The translations under genes were made by a program, and so were the position numbers. A stretch of DNA of 64,000 nucleotides from positions 137,013,001 through 137,077,000 of the forward strand of contig CM066731.1 of assembly GCA_033961575.1 (NCBI GenBank), read 5' to 3'. Under the pieces are notes generated by a model. The model worked only from the letters and a program-made list of their open reading frames with translations. It had not been told where the DNA came from and did not search any database. Source of the stretch: Aselliscus stoliczkanus. Its lineage: Eukaryota; Chordata; Mammalia; Chiroptera; Hipposideridae. Shown one piece after another: positions 48,445 to 60,329 of this stretch. Position 1 is the stretch's first letter, and each line of letters opens with the position of its first letter.

Positions 48445-51400
48445 ACATGATGAAGTAGGATACCCTTCTTTGGTCTTCATGTCTCTAAACATCACCACGA
48501 AACTGAAAGAACCATGAATCAGCCACTGTGCCTGGGTCATCCCCATTCCATGAGCCCCTGTGTCCCCAACCAGGCCCCCCGAGCATGGGTGAAGGAGACA
48601 AGTGGCTCAGGCCTTGGTTCCAGGCTTCGTCTTTAAGGATGCATTTGATCAAGTCAGCAAGAAAGTGTTTCCTCTGAGAAGGAAAAGTTCTATCAAAGAA
48701 ATGTTTCTGTACAATTAGAGAAAATTTGTTGGTCTACATGCTACCATGTCCTCTGAAGAAGATGGTCTTTGCAGTTTTGCATAACCAAGGACATTTATAC
48801 TTTCCACATATATTTGTTCTTCTAATAGCTGAGTGCTCTCGTCTGTTGGTGCTATATTTGGGTGTTGTTAGGGAATCTCAGAAGTTGGGGCTCAGAGGAA
48901 GGAAGAGTTCCTCTTCAGTCCTTACTGAGCATCTGTTTTAGCTTCTGAGAGATGACCAGGAGCTGGGAAGGAGGCTGACCTTGGCTTTGTCCATCTGCCG
49001 GCTCAGAGGAATGTAGATAGAGGAGGAGGCAGCAGGGAGGCTGCTGGGGCTTGTTTACCCACTGGAATAAATGAAAAGTGACCAGTTCTCAATGGCCCTG
49101 TTCACAGGCTAAAGACCTTCCCTTCTTCTCTCGCCCAAGAGCAGGTTAAAAAAGCTCAGTGTGTGAGGTACAGGTGTGTTAGTATGTGCACAGTAACCTT
49201 GGCTACCTGACTGTAGGATTCTGGGTAGTCAGGGTGGAATAAGGGTGGTAAAACAATATTTATTGTCTCCTTTCCTCTCTTTCAGCAGGAGGCCAATGAG
49301 AGGGGAGAACAGTCCAGGAGGCAAAAGGAGACTTGGACAAGCAATTTGTATTGATTTTCATGTGGTGCTCTGATCACTTTCTACTGGAGTGTGAACTGAA
49401 TTCCAGGCTTGATACATAAGATTAATACTGGGCCTGGCTCTCTCCACCTTTTCTCCATTCCCCCACCCCAATACCAAGACAGTCCAGCTCTGCAGTGGGT
49501 CAAGGACAGTACATTTTTCCTGAAAACTGCGGCTTTTTGTATTTTAGAGGTCCCCAATATCATTACACCCGGAGCTGTGCATGCACTGGGCAGGGGTACG
49601 TGTGGGGGGCAGAACTGCTGGCTTGACTCCGGGGCTGGCTCAGGGCACTGAGATGAGGGCAAACTCACCTAAGAGTCTGTGTCTGTGGCGTCAATCTAAG
49701 AAGCAACCTTCACACAGGACTGACAGGTGTCCTTCTGAAGTGGAAACTCTCCCAACCGGGTCTCTTCAAGGTCCCCAGTTTGATGGCACATTGCTGGGCC
49801 CAAATATTATCCTGCTAGCAACGGTAGGAATGGTTCATGGTGCAGCCTCCTTGCCTGAGGAAGAACGAGGCAGAGAATGAAAAAATGGTTTGGGCTGCAG
49901 TAACTAATGAGGAAGAAAGAAGAAGAAAAAGGGAGAATGGTATAGCTGGTTTGAAGGAACGGGACTGTTCCCATTATCCCCAGTCACGGCCCTCCACACA
50001 CACATAACCAGAGCCAGGCCCCACCTCCTTGAGGCTCACCAGGCACTGTGGGCATCCTGATGTCATCCTGGAGGAAATGGGCAGGGGTCGTGTGTCTGTG
50101 AGCGCAAGATAACGTCGTGTCTGTGAGTGCAAGATAACGTCTCCAGGAATTGTTGGCCATGGCACGGCCCTGTGCCCTCCCTGGGGAAGGCGACCTTGGT
50201 GGCTTCCTCCCAGACACGCTTCATGACCCCAGGCAGGATGTGCACACAGTCTGAGCATCAGGGTTGGGGCATAGCTTGTGATTTTCCAGCTCTTGGTGAA
50301 CCCTTGGAAGATCTCTGGAGACACCTGCAGTTCATGCAGGACAGGTGAGAGGTTGCTCCAAGGGTGCAGTGATTCCACAGGTTGCCTTGGACCCCAGTTC
50401 AATTCTTTGAAAACCAAAGGAGTCAAGGGATACCAGCAGGTTCTCATATTTATGCACATGCATGTCATCTGATCAAAGCCGCAGACTTCCAAACGGAGTG
50501 TCTGGAAGCTAAAAAGAGATCAAAAGGATGGGGCAACAAAGAAGGCAAAAGTGACTTGTGGGGCCCAATGAGAGGTGAAGTGAAAGCAGTCCCCGGAGCC
50601 CCCAAACTGCAGCCTTGAGTGAGCAGGTGGGGCAGTGTGGATCATCCTGTCTGTATCCTAGTCTCATCAGCCTATCCAGCTCCCGATTCATGGGCCTGGA
50701 ATAGCAACCTTTATCTTGTACAGAGAGGGCGGGTCTTATAGAGGAAGCAAAGCCTGCGGAGTGGCAAGATTAATTCCAGTTCTTAGTAATACAGCAAATA
50801 ATATTGCACACCCCTCATTTTATTTGTTTCTCATGTCTTAAAGATTAGAAAGGCTGAGTTACCCAATAAGTGAAAACTTCAGTCCTACAGAAAACTCAGA
50901 TGTGACTTCCAGTCTGGGGTCTCTGCCAGGAAACCACAAACCAAGGACATCTAAACAAGGGCTGACTGACCAGTGTGGAGCAACATCCAAAGTTACCCCT
51001 GCACCCCCCCTTGCCCCCGCCCCTACCAGATTTTTTCTTGTCTTTAGAAACATACAGGAGATGAAGCAATCAGATGGGACTGAAAAACACAGGAGGCTGG
51101 TAAGTAGGAATCCCCTAATCTTACTCTGCTTCTAGGACTGTTTCTCCTTGACAGGATCCATATCATATCACAAAGCAGGAGGATAAAAACTCATCAGCTG
51201 AATATTGGTGGGAAAGATGAGGGGCGATTTCTTTTTTCAAATAAAGTTTTCAAATCCTTTGTGCCCACACCCGGGGCCTCCAGTGCTCAATTCCAAGGTC
51301 AGTGTTCACTTTTGTATAGAGTTGTGCTCCAGGAGGTGATACTGTGACATACAGCACAATGGGAACGGGGCTCCCTGCGGTCACAGGACCCCAGACCACA

Positions 51401-51478
51401 CACCCACACTCAATACAAGGCCAATCAAAATTCATAAATGGTCTGGCAGCTTGGGGTGGACTCCTGTCTACACATTTT
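48445..51478. other. Intergenic, repeat-poor and moderately GC-rich
   Basis: About 3 kb with many overlapping short frames on both strands, the longest 172 codons (minus, 49974-50492). None has a recognisable domain, signal peptide or clear splice structure, so no gene is called. A 25-bp imperfect tandem duplication lies at about 50090-50140. Confidence 0.45.
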
Positions 51479-51494
51479 GGGGAGTTGGTGTTTT

Positions 51495-51950
51495 TTTTTT
51501 TTTTTTTTGTTTTTTTTAAAGATTTTATTGGGGAATTGGCGGAGGGGAACAGCGTTGGGGAATCGGGGAAGGGGAACAGACAAATTGCTGTCTTTTTGTT
51601 CTTCAGTCTAGTTGCGGAGGATGTTGCTTCACTGTTGGTATCGTCATTGCGCTCTTCCCAGATGAGGCAGATCGGTCGCTGGCCTCTGGATGTCGCTCAC
51701 CGCGGCTATTGGCAGCTCACGCTGGCTGCCAGCCGCTCACGCTGGCTGCGGGCCACTCACTGTAGCCTATGGCAGCCCACTGCAGCAGGGGCTGCAGCCC
51801 ACACCATCACCGGGGCTCGCACAGCCCAGCTCCAGGTGGAGCTGTTGTTAGCTGTAGAGGGCAGTGTCACTGGCCCTCATGTGGGATCCGAACCGGGGCC
51901 GCTGGCATCCCAAAACCAGCGCTTAACCAATGCGCCACTCGGCCGGCCCT
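51495..51950 (-). repeat. Full-length tRNA-derived SINE with 14-bp TSD, reverse
   Basis: Reads from poly-T, aaagattttattggggaatt, through the middle unit repeats (gctcacgctggctgcc), to gggcagtgtcactggccc and actcggccggccc. GGAGTTGGTGTTTT at 51481-51494 and 51951-51964. Best full-length copy in the window. The 238-codon plus frame crossing it is SINE-derived. Confidence 0.97.
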
Positions 51951-52104
51951 GGAGTTGGTGTTTTAATGCTATGACTTGTCATCCATTTAATGGAGAAAAG
52001 AGGTACGTTGGTGTTTTAATTTATAGTTCCCATAAGTTTATTGTCCTTTTGTATTTTTAAATGAATTTCTTGTTCTTTAGCTTTAGCTTATTTTTCTGTA
52101 GGAT

Positions 52105-52156
52105 TTCTTTCTTTCTCCCTTCATTTCCCTTCCCTTCCCTTCCCTTTCCTTCCACT
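52105..52156 (+). repeat. (TTCCC)n pyrimidine tract
   Basis: Several cttcccttcccttccc units. Confidence 0.93.
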
Positions 52157-52159
52157 GTT

Positions 52160-52885
52160 GGCTGGCAGGATTTTTAGAATTTTTACCTTTTGTCTCTTAC
52201 ACATTTCGAATATTTTCCCCAGTGTCATTTGTAGTTTAACTTTGCTTTTACAATCTTTTCCCATATAGAAATTGCATATTTTCATGTATCAAATTTTCCA
52301 AACATTATCTTTTGGCAGTGTTAAAAATTCTTTTTTATTTTTTTATCTAAAAGCATTATTTAAAATGTTTTTAAACACCAGAAAAATAACACAAATAAGT
52401 AAATAAGAGAAATGGTTCAGAAGAGGACTGGGTGAACCACAAGCAATTTTTTTTATATAGTAAGCAGTCTTTACTTATTTAACAAAGGGGTTAAACCCTA
52501 GGTTACGGACATGGCTGAAGGGGTTTTCATGTGCTCCCAAAGTGCTGGCCAAGGTGCCAGAGTCCTTGATGGGAGGGTGTGCAGGGTCACACTGGGCTTG
52601 AGGACTCCCCGAAAGCAACCTGAAGCTCCGAAAGGAACCCCTAATGACTGAGTGGAAGAAGAGGTGACTTGCCCAGGTGATGACTGGCCATTCCCCACTT
52701 GTCTACTTTGGTGAAGAAGTACGTGTTGTTCATCCAGCTTTGAGCTTGAGAATCAGGTGGTGTAGCATGAAGGCAGCATTCAGTAACTATCTCCAGAAAC
52801 TGAGGAACTGCACTGAAGTAGTGGTGATTATGAACTAACACCTTCATTCTCCCTCTCTTTTACATCCATCAACTCTCTCACCCTT
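52160..52885. other. Intergenic, nothing recognised
   Basis: Minus frames of 66 and 68 codons (52498-52847) are unrecognised. Confidence 0.45.
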
Positions 52886-52889
52886 TGCC

Positions 52890-53180
52890 TAGCTAATGTG
52901 TACTCCTCCCAGTCTCATCTTAAGATTTCCTTTAGCTTTTCCCTGACCTCTCCCTGTCCACCCCCTGGTCTGACGCTCCTCACATGTGCTCCCATGGCAA
53001 AGGGCACTTTCGACACCACAGCGTTGATCACTTCAGAAGCTAGCTGTCTGTTGGCCTGTCCACCTCTCTAACCACATCACATGCTACTTGAGGCAAACAC
53101 AGCTGCCTCGCTTGTTCCCAATTATATTCCCAGCATCCTGCCTGACACATTTATTTGTGGCATGAATGAAGAGTGTGTGT
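52890..53180 (+). repeat. L2 LINE 3' end
   Basis: 'cagtctcatcttaagattt', 'cttttccctgacctctccc', 'tgctacttgaggcaaacaca' and 'attcccagcatcctgcctgacaca' (in parts) follow L2. Confidence 0.75.
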
Positions 53181-53184
53181 ATGG

Positions 53185-53755
53185 TTTTGCAGGAAGCTCT
53201 GCATCTAGCTCATATTTTCATTCTGCTCAGGAATTTGTGAGGCATGCTGGATTAACTGTGGTTTTCCATATTGGGCCAAGAAATGCTTTCTGGTTGGGGA
53301 GTGACACAGACTATATCTCCAAAAGAAATCTGATAACTAAGAAAACAAACACATGGTCATTTGCATCTATCTCTCTGTTAGCTGGAGAGAGCTCAAATTT
53401 CATTCCAGAGGTTTATCCATATTACTATTGTTTGTTTATTTTTTAACTTGAAAAGAAATCAAAATGCTAACATAGAACACTAACCGTAAACAACATCAAG
53501 GGGCAGGGGCAGGGAGGAAGAGATGGAAACAGAAAAACAGACTGAAAATAGACTAAAAGAGCATTTCAAAACACATTCTTAAACTGAGGCAACAGGGAGC
53601 TATCTGCCTGGTTCTCAGGATGTAAAACATTTGACAAAGTTTGTGGATCTTCAAAAGAAAAAAATAAAAGCAACTTCTGGATTTGAATCTAGACTTTATC
53701 TTAGATATCAAGTAGAAAACAAAATATTATCTTTCTTTTTCCTCAGCACCATCTC
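53185..53755. other. Intergenic, nothing recognised
   Basis: A 121-codon plus frame (53081-53446) starts in the L2 piece and has no domain. Confidence 0.45.
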
Positions 53756-53758
53756 AGC

Positions 53759-53812
53759 TAGGGAGGGAGGAAGGGAGGGAGGGAGGGAGGGAAAGGCAGA
53801 GAGAGAGAGAAT
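53759..53812 (+). repeat. (GGGA)n then (GA)n tract
   Basis: Purine-only tract: gggagg/aagg units, then gagagaga. Confidence 0.95.
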
Positions 53813-53814
53813 CC

Positions 53815-54820
53815 TGAAGTTTAGTTTTTATGAATAGAATTATACTACATAGGCCAAACATAAATACTAAAAAACAGCAAAATGATCAGATGAACAGAAC
53901 ACCAGTTTTACAATAAAAAGTTTTACCTGTTAATTTTAATGATTCTTTAAAATTTTTTTCATGCTCTTAGAAAGGAAACACAGTCTTTCTGTACCCAAGC
54001 TGAGCAGTTGCTATGATGGCACGTCAGGGTTATCTGCATATTGAGCCCCTCCTCTCCCTACCCACCCCTCCCACGCACACATACCAGCTACAACCATACA
54101 CTCCCTCCCATAGGAAAGGTGAATCTCAGGGACCCTATGATGCCCCCTCCCTGACAGAGCTGATTAAATTAGTGTCAACATCTTCCCCTAGTATACCAAT
54201 CAAATATATTCTCTCAATTTGAAGTGACAGACACTGAAGTCAATTTGGCTTTAATTCATCCCCTTTATACTCAGAATAAACTTATGTTGCTTTAACCACT
54301 AATTTAAATACTATTCCATTGCAATACAGCAAAGAAAGAAAGCGCGGGGTGGGGGGGGACAAGAAAGGGAGGCAAAAGAAACATACTGAGAATTTCCAAA
54401 AAGTTGAGATAAATGTACGTTAACCCTACAGATGTTCTCAGACAAAGTGATTCAATACATTTGACCTATTGAAAGTCAAACCTTGTTACTGGGGTTGAAT
54501 ATGTATAGGTTCTCAAAGTATGTACTGCAAAGCAATTCATTTTGAATTTTCTAAAATGGTTTCACAGCTTCTATTTTACAAATTTGTACATCAATCAGTT
54601 ACTATAAAATTACTCATCAATTTTGAATTTAAGTATGAATCCAGATTGAAAAAGATTAAATAGCTGACTTCCTTTGGAAAATATGGAATAAAACTGAAGG
54701 TAATAATGCCATTTCCAAGAGTATTTAGCAGTTTTTTGAAATATTAAAATCCATTAACAAGTGATAATATGGTAGACAATTGGATTTTGGGTAAGTCAAC
54801 ATAATTAATTACAAAAATTA
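53815..54820. other. Intergenic, nothing recognised
   Basis: AT-rich. A short run of nine G lies near 54351. Confidence 0.5.
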
Positions 54821-54824
54821 TACT

Positions 54825-55110
54825 CATTTATTCAACAAACATTTATTGAAATGTACTATTTGCCAATCGCCCCACTAGGCAATGGGGATATAGCAGTGAA
54901 CAAAATAGACATAAATCCCTGCCACACAGAGCTTACGCGTACATGCTAGAGGGGGGAGATAAACAAAATTAATAAAATAGTCTGTCGTATGGTAATAAAA
55001 GCAACATGAAAAAAGTGAAATAAAGAAGGAGATGGTCAGGGAAATCCTCAATGAAAAACTTACCTTTGTGTAAAGATCTGAATGAGTTTTTAAATTTATC
55101 CAAGTAGTCT
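54825..55110 (-). repeat. L2 LINE 3' fragment, reverse
   Basis: 'attcaacaaacatttattga', 'ggcaatggggatatagcagtgaacaaaat' (in parts), 'atccctgccacacagagctta' (in parts), 'ggtcagggaaatcctcaatga' (in parts): clear reverse L2. Confidence 0.9.
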
Positions 55111-55229
55111 AAACCTTTAAATTGATGTGAAAAATTGAACTGATACTTAATTTGTGATAACAAAAGCATGAAGGGGAACTCTTCCTAGGGAAGAGTGACC
55201 GTTCTCTCCCCAGAGTGAGCAGCCCTTCA

Positions 55230-55480
55230 AGGAGGTATCACTGAGCCTTTGTTCACCCGGCAAATGCCACTCAACTCTTGTGACACCTTCCCAGACTTCT
55301 CAGACAGAATTAATCATCCCTTCTGGTCTGATGTCTCCTTATTATGTACAGATTTCTATGACAAGGCTTTCTCCCCTAATAAATTACAGTCTCCTTGAGG
55401 GTTTTTTTTGGCTCTTTACCCCATATGTAGCACAGCAATTATTCATTATAGGCACTCATTAATTTCTCTATAACTGAACA
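55230..55480 (+). repeat. L2 LINE 3' fragment
   Basis: 'aaatgccactcaac', 'acaccttcccagacttc' and 'cagtctccttgagggt' follow L2 order. Confidence 0.65.
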
Positions 55481-55839
55481 GATGCACATGCCCAAATAGT
55501 TACAGAAAACAATTATAAAGCAAGTATCTCAATATTGCTAGATTATTCCTGAACCAGAGACTAGGATATTTCTGCCTAAAAATCCTTTGAGGGATTCTCA
55601 TGGCCAACAGGAAAAAATGTTCAGAGATCGCATCCGGGCATTCCCAGCCTGGAACAGCTAAGCCTGGCCCACTTCTCAGCTTCCTCTTCCGCAACCATCA
55701 CTCATCGCCCCCATTCCAGTCATGCAAACATGCTTACCAGGTCCTTAGAGCCATGTCTCTGGGCTTCTGCAGAGGCTGTTTTCTTTGCCTGAAGTTTTTG
55801 TTCTCCTCCTGTATCTGGTAAACTCCTAATCATCTTAAG

Positions 55840-56100
55840 AATCTGTTCTAGCTTTGTTTCCTCTGAAAAGCCTTCCCTGATTTCCTCAGGTAGAGCTAGT
55901 CATTCTCTGTTGTAAGCTCCCATATTGCTGTTTCCATTCCTCAGCTACAATATTTATATCTCACTTTGGTATAACTATTTCCTCGTCTGGCTTTTCCACT
56001 TGGCTGAGAGTTCTTTGAGGTTACAGACAATCTCACTCATCTTTGTGCCCTCAGTGGATGGCACACAGAGTCCTGCATATTGAGTGCTGGCTCACATTCT
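55840..56100 (+). repeat. L2 LINE 3' end
   Basis: 'aaaagccttccctgatttcc', 'ggctgagagttctttgaggtta' (in parts) and 'ctttgtgccctcagtgg' follow L2. Confidence 0.8.
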
Positions 56101-56274
56101 AGAAGCATACAAATCTAAACCAGGCACATCATTTATCCAAGAAGCCAGGATCTCTGAAATCCTTGGTGGTGGAATGTATGCGGCATGTGCTATTTCATAT
56201 GGCATTAAAGCTTTAAAATACATTCAAAATTAGCAATGTGAATAACTAAATGGGAGAACTTAAGCAAGCGGTTT

Positions 56275-56460
56275 TAACTGGGGACATTCAGCAATGTTCG
56301 TTGTCATAATTTTGGGGGTGGAGCTCGACTGGCACTTAGTGGGTACAGGCCAGAGATTCTGTAAAACATCCTACAGAGCACAGGACAGCCCCCTAAAACA
56401 AAGAATTATCCAGCCCTAAATATCAATAGCTCCAAGGCTGAGAAACTCTAACCCTTTTAC
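56275..56460 (+). repeat. MER5A-type hAT-Charlie fragment
   Basis: 'ggacattcagcaatgtt', 'cacaggacagccccct', 'aaagaattatccagccc' and 'ctgagaaactcta' match MER5A. Confidence 0.85.
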
Positions 56461-56464
56461 CTCC

Positions 56465-57145
56465 AGAAAATATTTTTTTTACAAGTTACTCCAATTACAT
56501 GTTATGATGGGCTCTTAGGTAGATATGACTGCTTCCCTAGTCAACTACTAGGAATGCACATTTCTAAAAGTAATCATAAAACACTGTACTCTGAACTGAG
56601 GGAACTGTTGGTCCCAGGGAAAAGGGAAGGGCTGGGTTTTCGTGTTCCACATTGATCAGTGGTGATTTGAACTCTGCTAAAACAATTAGATGATAATAAT
56701 CATTATACTCAGTCTCAGAGACATTTGGATGAATTACTAATAACATTAATTAGAGCATTACTGCTGATAAATGGATGATGACTTTGGAAAGAATCGCTTG
56801 ACGACTTAGCAACAAGATTACCAACCTTTGTAACGTTTTAGCAATGCATACTAGGGTAGTTAAAAAATAAGGAAATACATCAAAGCAGAACCAGGAATGT
56901 GAAAGCACTCCAAATGATGACACCTAAGATTAACCAGTCGCCCAGACCCCAGAAATATGTCAAGAATCTGAGGAGAGTGGCAATGCTCCAACCCTACCTA
57001 CTTCATTCCAGTGATGCAGTGGCCATGGAGTACAAAAGCAAATGTCTACTTCTGTCTCTAGCTTCTTATTGACTGTGTCTTGATTGTCCAGAGGTAATCT
57101 TCCCTTAGGTTTCCCACTGGCATGCAAAATCTAACATTTCAAAAA
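56465..57145. other. Intergenic, nothing recognised
   Basis: Unique AT-rich DNA. Confidence 0.5.
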
Positions 57146-57149
57146 CCGA

Positions 57150-57268
57150 ACACACAATGTGATATATAGATGATGTATTACAGAATTGTACACCTGAAAT
57201 CTATGTCACTTTACTAACAATTGTCACCCCAATAAACTTCAATTTAAAAAACAAAAAAACAAAAAACT
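57150..57268 (+). repeat. L1 3' end with A-rich tail
   Basis: 'gaattgtacacctgaaat', 'aacaattgtcaccccaataaac' (in parts), then AAACAAAA repeats. Confidence 0.8.
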
Positions 57269-57315
57269 GAGCTTGTCCTTTTTTCATAACAAAATGGGAA
57301 CTCCTGCATTATTTT

Positions 57316-57873
57316 TTTTTCTTTTCAAGAAAACCTGAGGAATTTATTTAGATTTTTTAAATTATTATTATTAGTTACAGATGTACAAAACAATGCAATA
57401 GTCATCCTTTTCACCCTTTACAAAGTGACTCCCCCCTCCCCTGTCCTCTCACCCCCGATATCATACATATCTATTACAATTCCATTGACTCCATCCCCAC
57501 ACTATATTCCACATCACATGACTATATATGTGTTAAATTATAGTTAACATCTAATATTACGGCAGCTTCAGATGTACAGTGCAGAGGTTAGGCCTTGACA
57601 CCGTCCATGAAGTGGTCTCCCTAACAAAACATGAGTCCATCTGGTCCCCTAAAAAATATTTACAACATTATTGATTATATTCCCTATACTGTCTCTTCTA
57701 TCCCTGTGGTAATATTGTAGTTACCAGTTTATGTTGCCTCGTCCCTTCCCCTTCTCTTTCATGCCCACCCCTGTTCTGTCTAACAATTCACTTATATGTG
57801 GAATCTAAAGAACTGAATAAACGAGCAATGTACACAGAAATAGTCTTAGAGACACAGAGGAAAAACTGATGAT
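57316..57873 (-). mobile_element. 5'-truncated L1 insertion with 14-bp TSD
   Basis: Bounded by TCCTGCATTATTTT at 57302-57315 and 57874-57887, with the poly-T side on the left, so it is a minus-oriented retrotransposon. On the minus strand it reads 'ttagattccacatataag' reversed at its 5' side, then 'gggaccagatggactcat', 'tacatctgaagctgcc' and the L1 tail. About 558 bp, no intact ORF. The clear duplication marks it as younger than the other L1 pieces here. Confidence 0.85.
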
Positions 57874-57889
57874 TCCTGCATTATTTTCA

Positions 57890-58260
57890 ATGGCATCACC
57901 CAACTTCCGAGCACCTGGGCTCAGAATCCTGTTATCTTATATTCCACTGTCTATACGTCAGCCTCAAAGTCCAACTACCCTCCAGATTTGTATCATGCAA
58001 TGTCTTCTGGATTTGGTCCTTTGCCCCATTTGTTCCTTTTTATCTCTGCTTTTCAAGACACTACCTGAATACAGGTCTTATCATTTATGCTTAGATTTCT
58101 GTAACAACCTCAGATGGTCTCCTTTCTGTAGTGTCTCCCTGATCCATGTTGTTGCACATGATATTGTAATAACAACCACAACAACACTGACAATTCTAGA
58201 CAGCTGTAGCTTAGGGGTATATAGCTCAAGTTTTGGGGTCAGACTGCCTGGATTTCAAGC
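57890..58260. other. Intergenic, nothing recognised
   Basis: Part of a 141-codon plus frame (57869-58294) lies here and runs into the MIR-like section. No domain; judged chance. Confidence 0.45.
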
Positions 58261-58264
58261 ACTT

Positions 58265-58470
58265 AAGTACATAAAAGTCATTTCATCCTTATAACAAACT
58301 GATGAAGTAGCTACTATGATTATCCCCACTTTACAAATGAAAAATTCAAGTGTGGAGGGTGAAAATCACTTGCCCAGGGTCACATGGCAAGTAAGCATTG
58401 AGCCAGGGTTTGGTCGCAGTCCGTCTGACGCCACGGGCTGAGCCCTAACTACTGTGCACACTGCCCATGC
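58265..58470 (-). repeat. MIR SINE, reverse
   Basis: 'tatccccactttacaaatgaaa' (in parts), 'cacttgcccagggtcacatggcaagtaag' (in parts), 'agccagggtttggtcgca' and 'ctgagccctaactactgtgc' match reverse MIR. Confidence 0.9.
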
Positions 58471-58474
58471 TCCA

Positions 58475-59545
58475 GCCCATCATTACGCAGGACATGGGGA
58501 GTCCTGCATCCATACCATGAGGCCACTATATACCCAGTGGAGCCTATGAACCCAGCTCACTTTCCCTTTCTGTATCCCCTTTGCATGTAAGGGTCCATTT
58601 TACTTTGTATATAGTAGTGAATAGTTTGTAATTATCCTCAAGTAGTTCCATTTGTTTATATTTTGTGACTTCATCTAGGTTTAAGGTTTCTAAAGAACTC
58701 TGTTACTTTTCTGTTCTTCTAACATACCTAGTATAACGCCCATGAATATTAAGTGCTTTAAGACTAATCTTTTAATTACTTACATGAAAACTTTAAAAAT
58801 AAAAAACAATGAATTTAGGTGAATACCTACTTGTAGGTATTAGTATGAATATAAAAATCAAGTTGGAGATTTCCCAACAGGTCATCAAAGCAAGCTAGAT
58901 TTGGAGACTGAAAATAGTAAAATCTTAAGGATTCAGCCAGATACAAGGGCTGAAAAACCAAAGACTATTTTTCCAGTTAGTATAACTGGCCTACTCATTC
59001 AGAATACTGCCTGCCTAGCTTAAGACATAAAAGCTCCCAATACTCAATTTCATGTGCCACTGAAATGCAACCTAAATTAAGAGTGAGCAGTGGTAAACAG
59101 TTCTGACTATTTGTACAGTAGCAGCACTTGGGCAAGAGTTGTGGGGAGAACAGAGATTTACATCTTGCTCCACCCAGAACCACTATCACCACTGTGCTTA
59201 CCACTCAGAAATCTTTAATTGGAATAATAGCTACAACAAGTCATTATCACAGGTCTTTGGTTTGGCTTGTCCATACGCAGAAACGGGAAAGAAACAAGAG
59301 GCTTAGTTTACCCACAAAGGCACTGCCTGTCGGTAGAAGTCATGGGAGGGCCTCTGGGGGATAACAGTGAAGCCAGCCCTCACCTCCATAGAGTCATGAG
59401 GTGATCTCAGGAACCCCATGTCATGCTTGTAAGCCTTAAGCCACCCATTTCTATACAGAGCTAGAGTTTTGGTAATCCCACCTAGAGTGGGTAAACAAGC
59501 AAAAACAGCATTATTCTAAAAACACGCTCAAGAATGTGAACTAGA
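58475..59545. other. Intergenic, nothing recognised
   Basis: Short frames of 69-78 codons overlap on opposite strands at 58995-59364. No domain. Confidence 0.5.
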
Positions 59546-59549
59546 ATTA

Positions 59550-59629
59550 TTGGGTAGTCGGAAAAGTCATGACATATTTTTAGATGTTTTTTGCTGCAAA
59601 AATGCATCATGACTTTTCTGACAACTCAA
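59550..59629. mobile_element. 80-bp mariner-type MITE
   Basis: Left end TTGGGTAGTCGGAAAAGTCA; right end reverse-complemented TTGAGTTGTCAGAAAAGTCA. The two ends pair over about 27 bases. TA lies directly outside each end (59548-59549 and 59630-59631). Architecture and length are like primate MADE1 but the sequence differs. Confidence 0.9.
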
Positions 59630-59952
59630 TATAAGGCCCCATGTTTAATTTCTCCCTTCCCTTCAGTCTCTGTGCCAAGTTTCTCTCTGAGTAATAGAGA
59701 TGAGCTTCCAGTTGGCATCTCCTTTTGGTTTCCACAAACTCCACCCCATCCCTGGCCCTCACTAGAGACCATGCCCAAATGCTTCAGTGGCCCTCCTTGT
59801 ACCACTTTTAGTTCTTGCAGCATCCTGCTGCCAGACCAATCTTCAGCAGCGATTCACAGCTACTGCCCCGCCCTCGGGAAAAGCACTAATAAATCCTTGT
59901 CTGAAGATTCAAGTTTAAATTTCACTAATTAACATTCAAGGTCCCTGAAGTC

Positions 59953-59954
<2 letters not shown>

Positions 59955-59983
<29 letters not shown>

Positions 59984-60013
59984 CCTCTCCCTCTCAAACT
60001 CTCTCTCTCCTTC
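59955..60013 (+). repeat. (CT)n microsatellite
   Basis: CT repeats with a few CCCTCTC interruptions. Confidence 0.96.
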
Positions 60014-60202
60014 AATGTCTCTCCCTCTTCTCCATGACTCTCTACCTCTCCTCCTCTCCCCAGCATCACCCCACCACCACCACACTCCCCACTATCCTAC
60101 CAATTGGCTGAGGGGAACACTTCTGCTCTGTGCTCATTCTGTGGCTTCCATGTTTCGCAAGGTTCTCCCTTCTCTGTGCCCCTCTATCAAAACCACTTCT
60201 TA

Positions 60203-60318
60203 GGGCCGGCCGAGTGGCGCGGTGGTTAAAGCGCTGGCCTGGGAAGCCGGTGGCCCCGGTTCGGGCCCACATATGAGGGCCAGTGATACTGCCCTCAAAA
60301 AAAAACACAAAAAAAACC
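60203..60318 (+). repeat. Short tRNA-derived SINE
   Basis: gggccggccgagtggcgcgg, ggttcgggcccac, gatactgccctc, A-rich tail. CCACTTCTT at 60193-60201 and 60319-60327. The 97-codon minus frame over it is SINE-derived. Confidence 0.95.
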
Positions 60319-60329
60319 CCACTTCTTGA

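Noticed and set aside
49974..50492. 172-codon minus frame as a gene
   Set aside because: No recognisable domain, overlapping frames on both strands, part of its length is created by a 25-bp tandem duplication. Left as unrecognised.
51344..52060. 238-codon plus frame
   Set aside because: Almost entirely the full-length reverse SINE at 51495-51950.
57869..58294. 141-codon plus frame as a gene
   Set aside because: Starts at the target duplication of an L1 insertion and ends in a reverse MIR. No domain.
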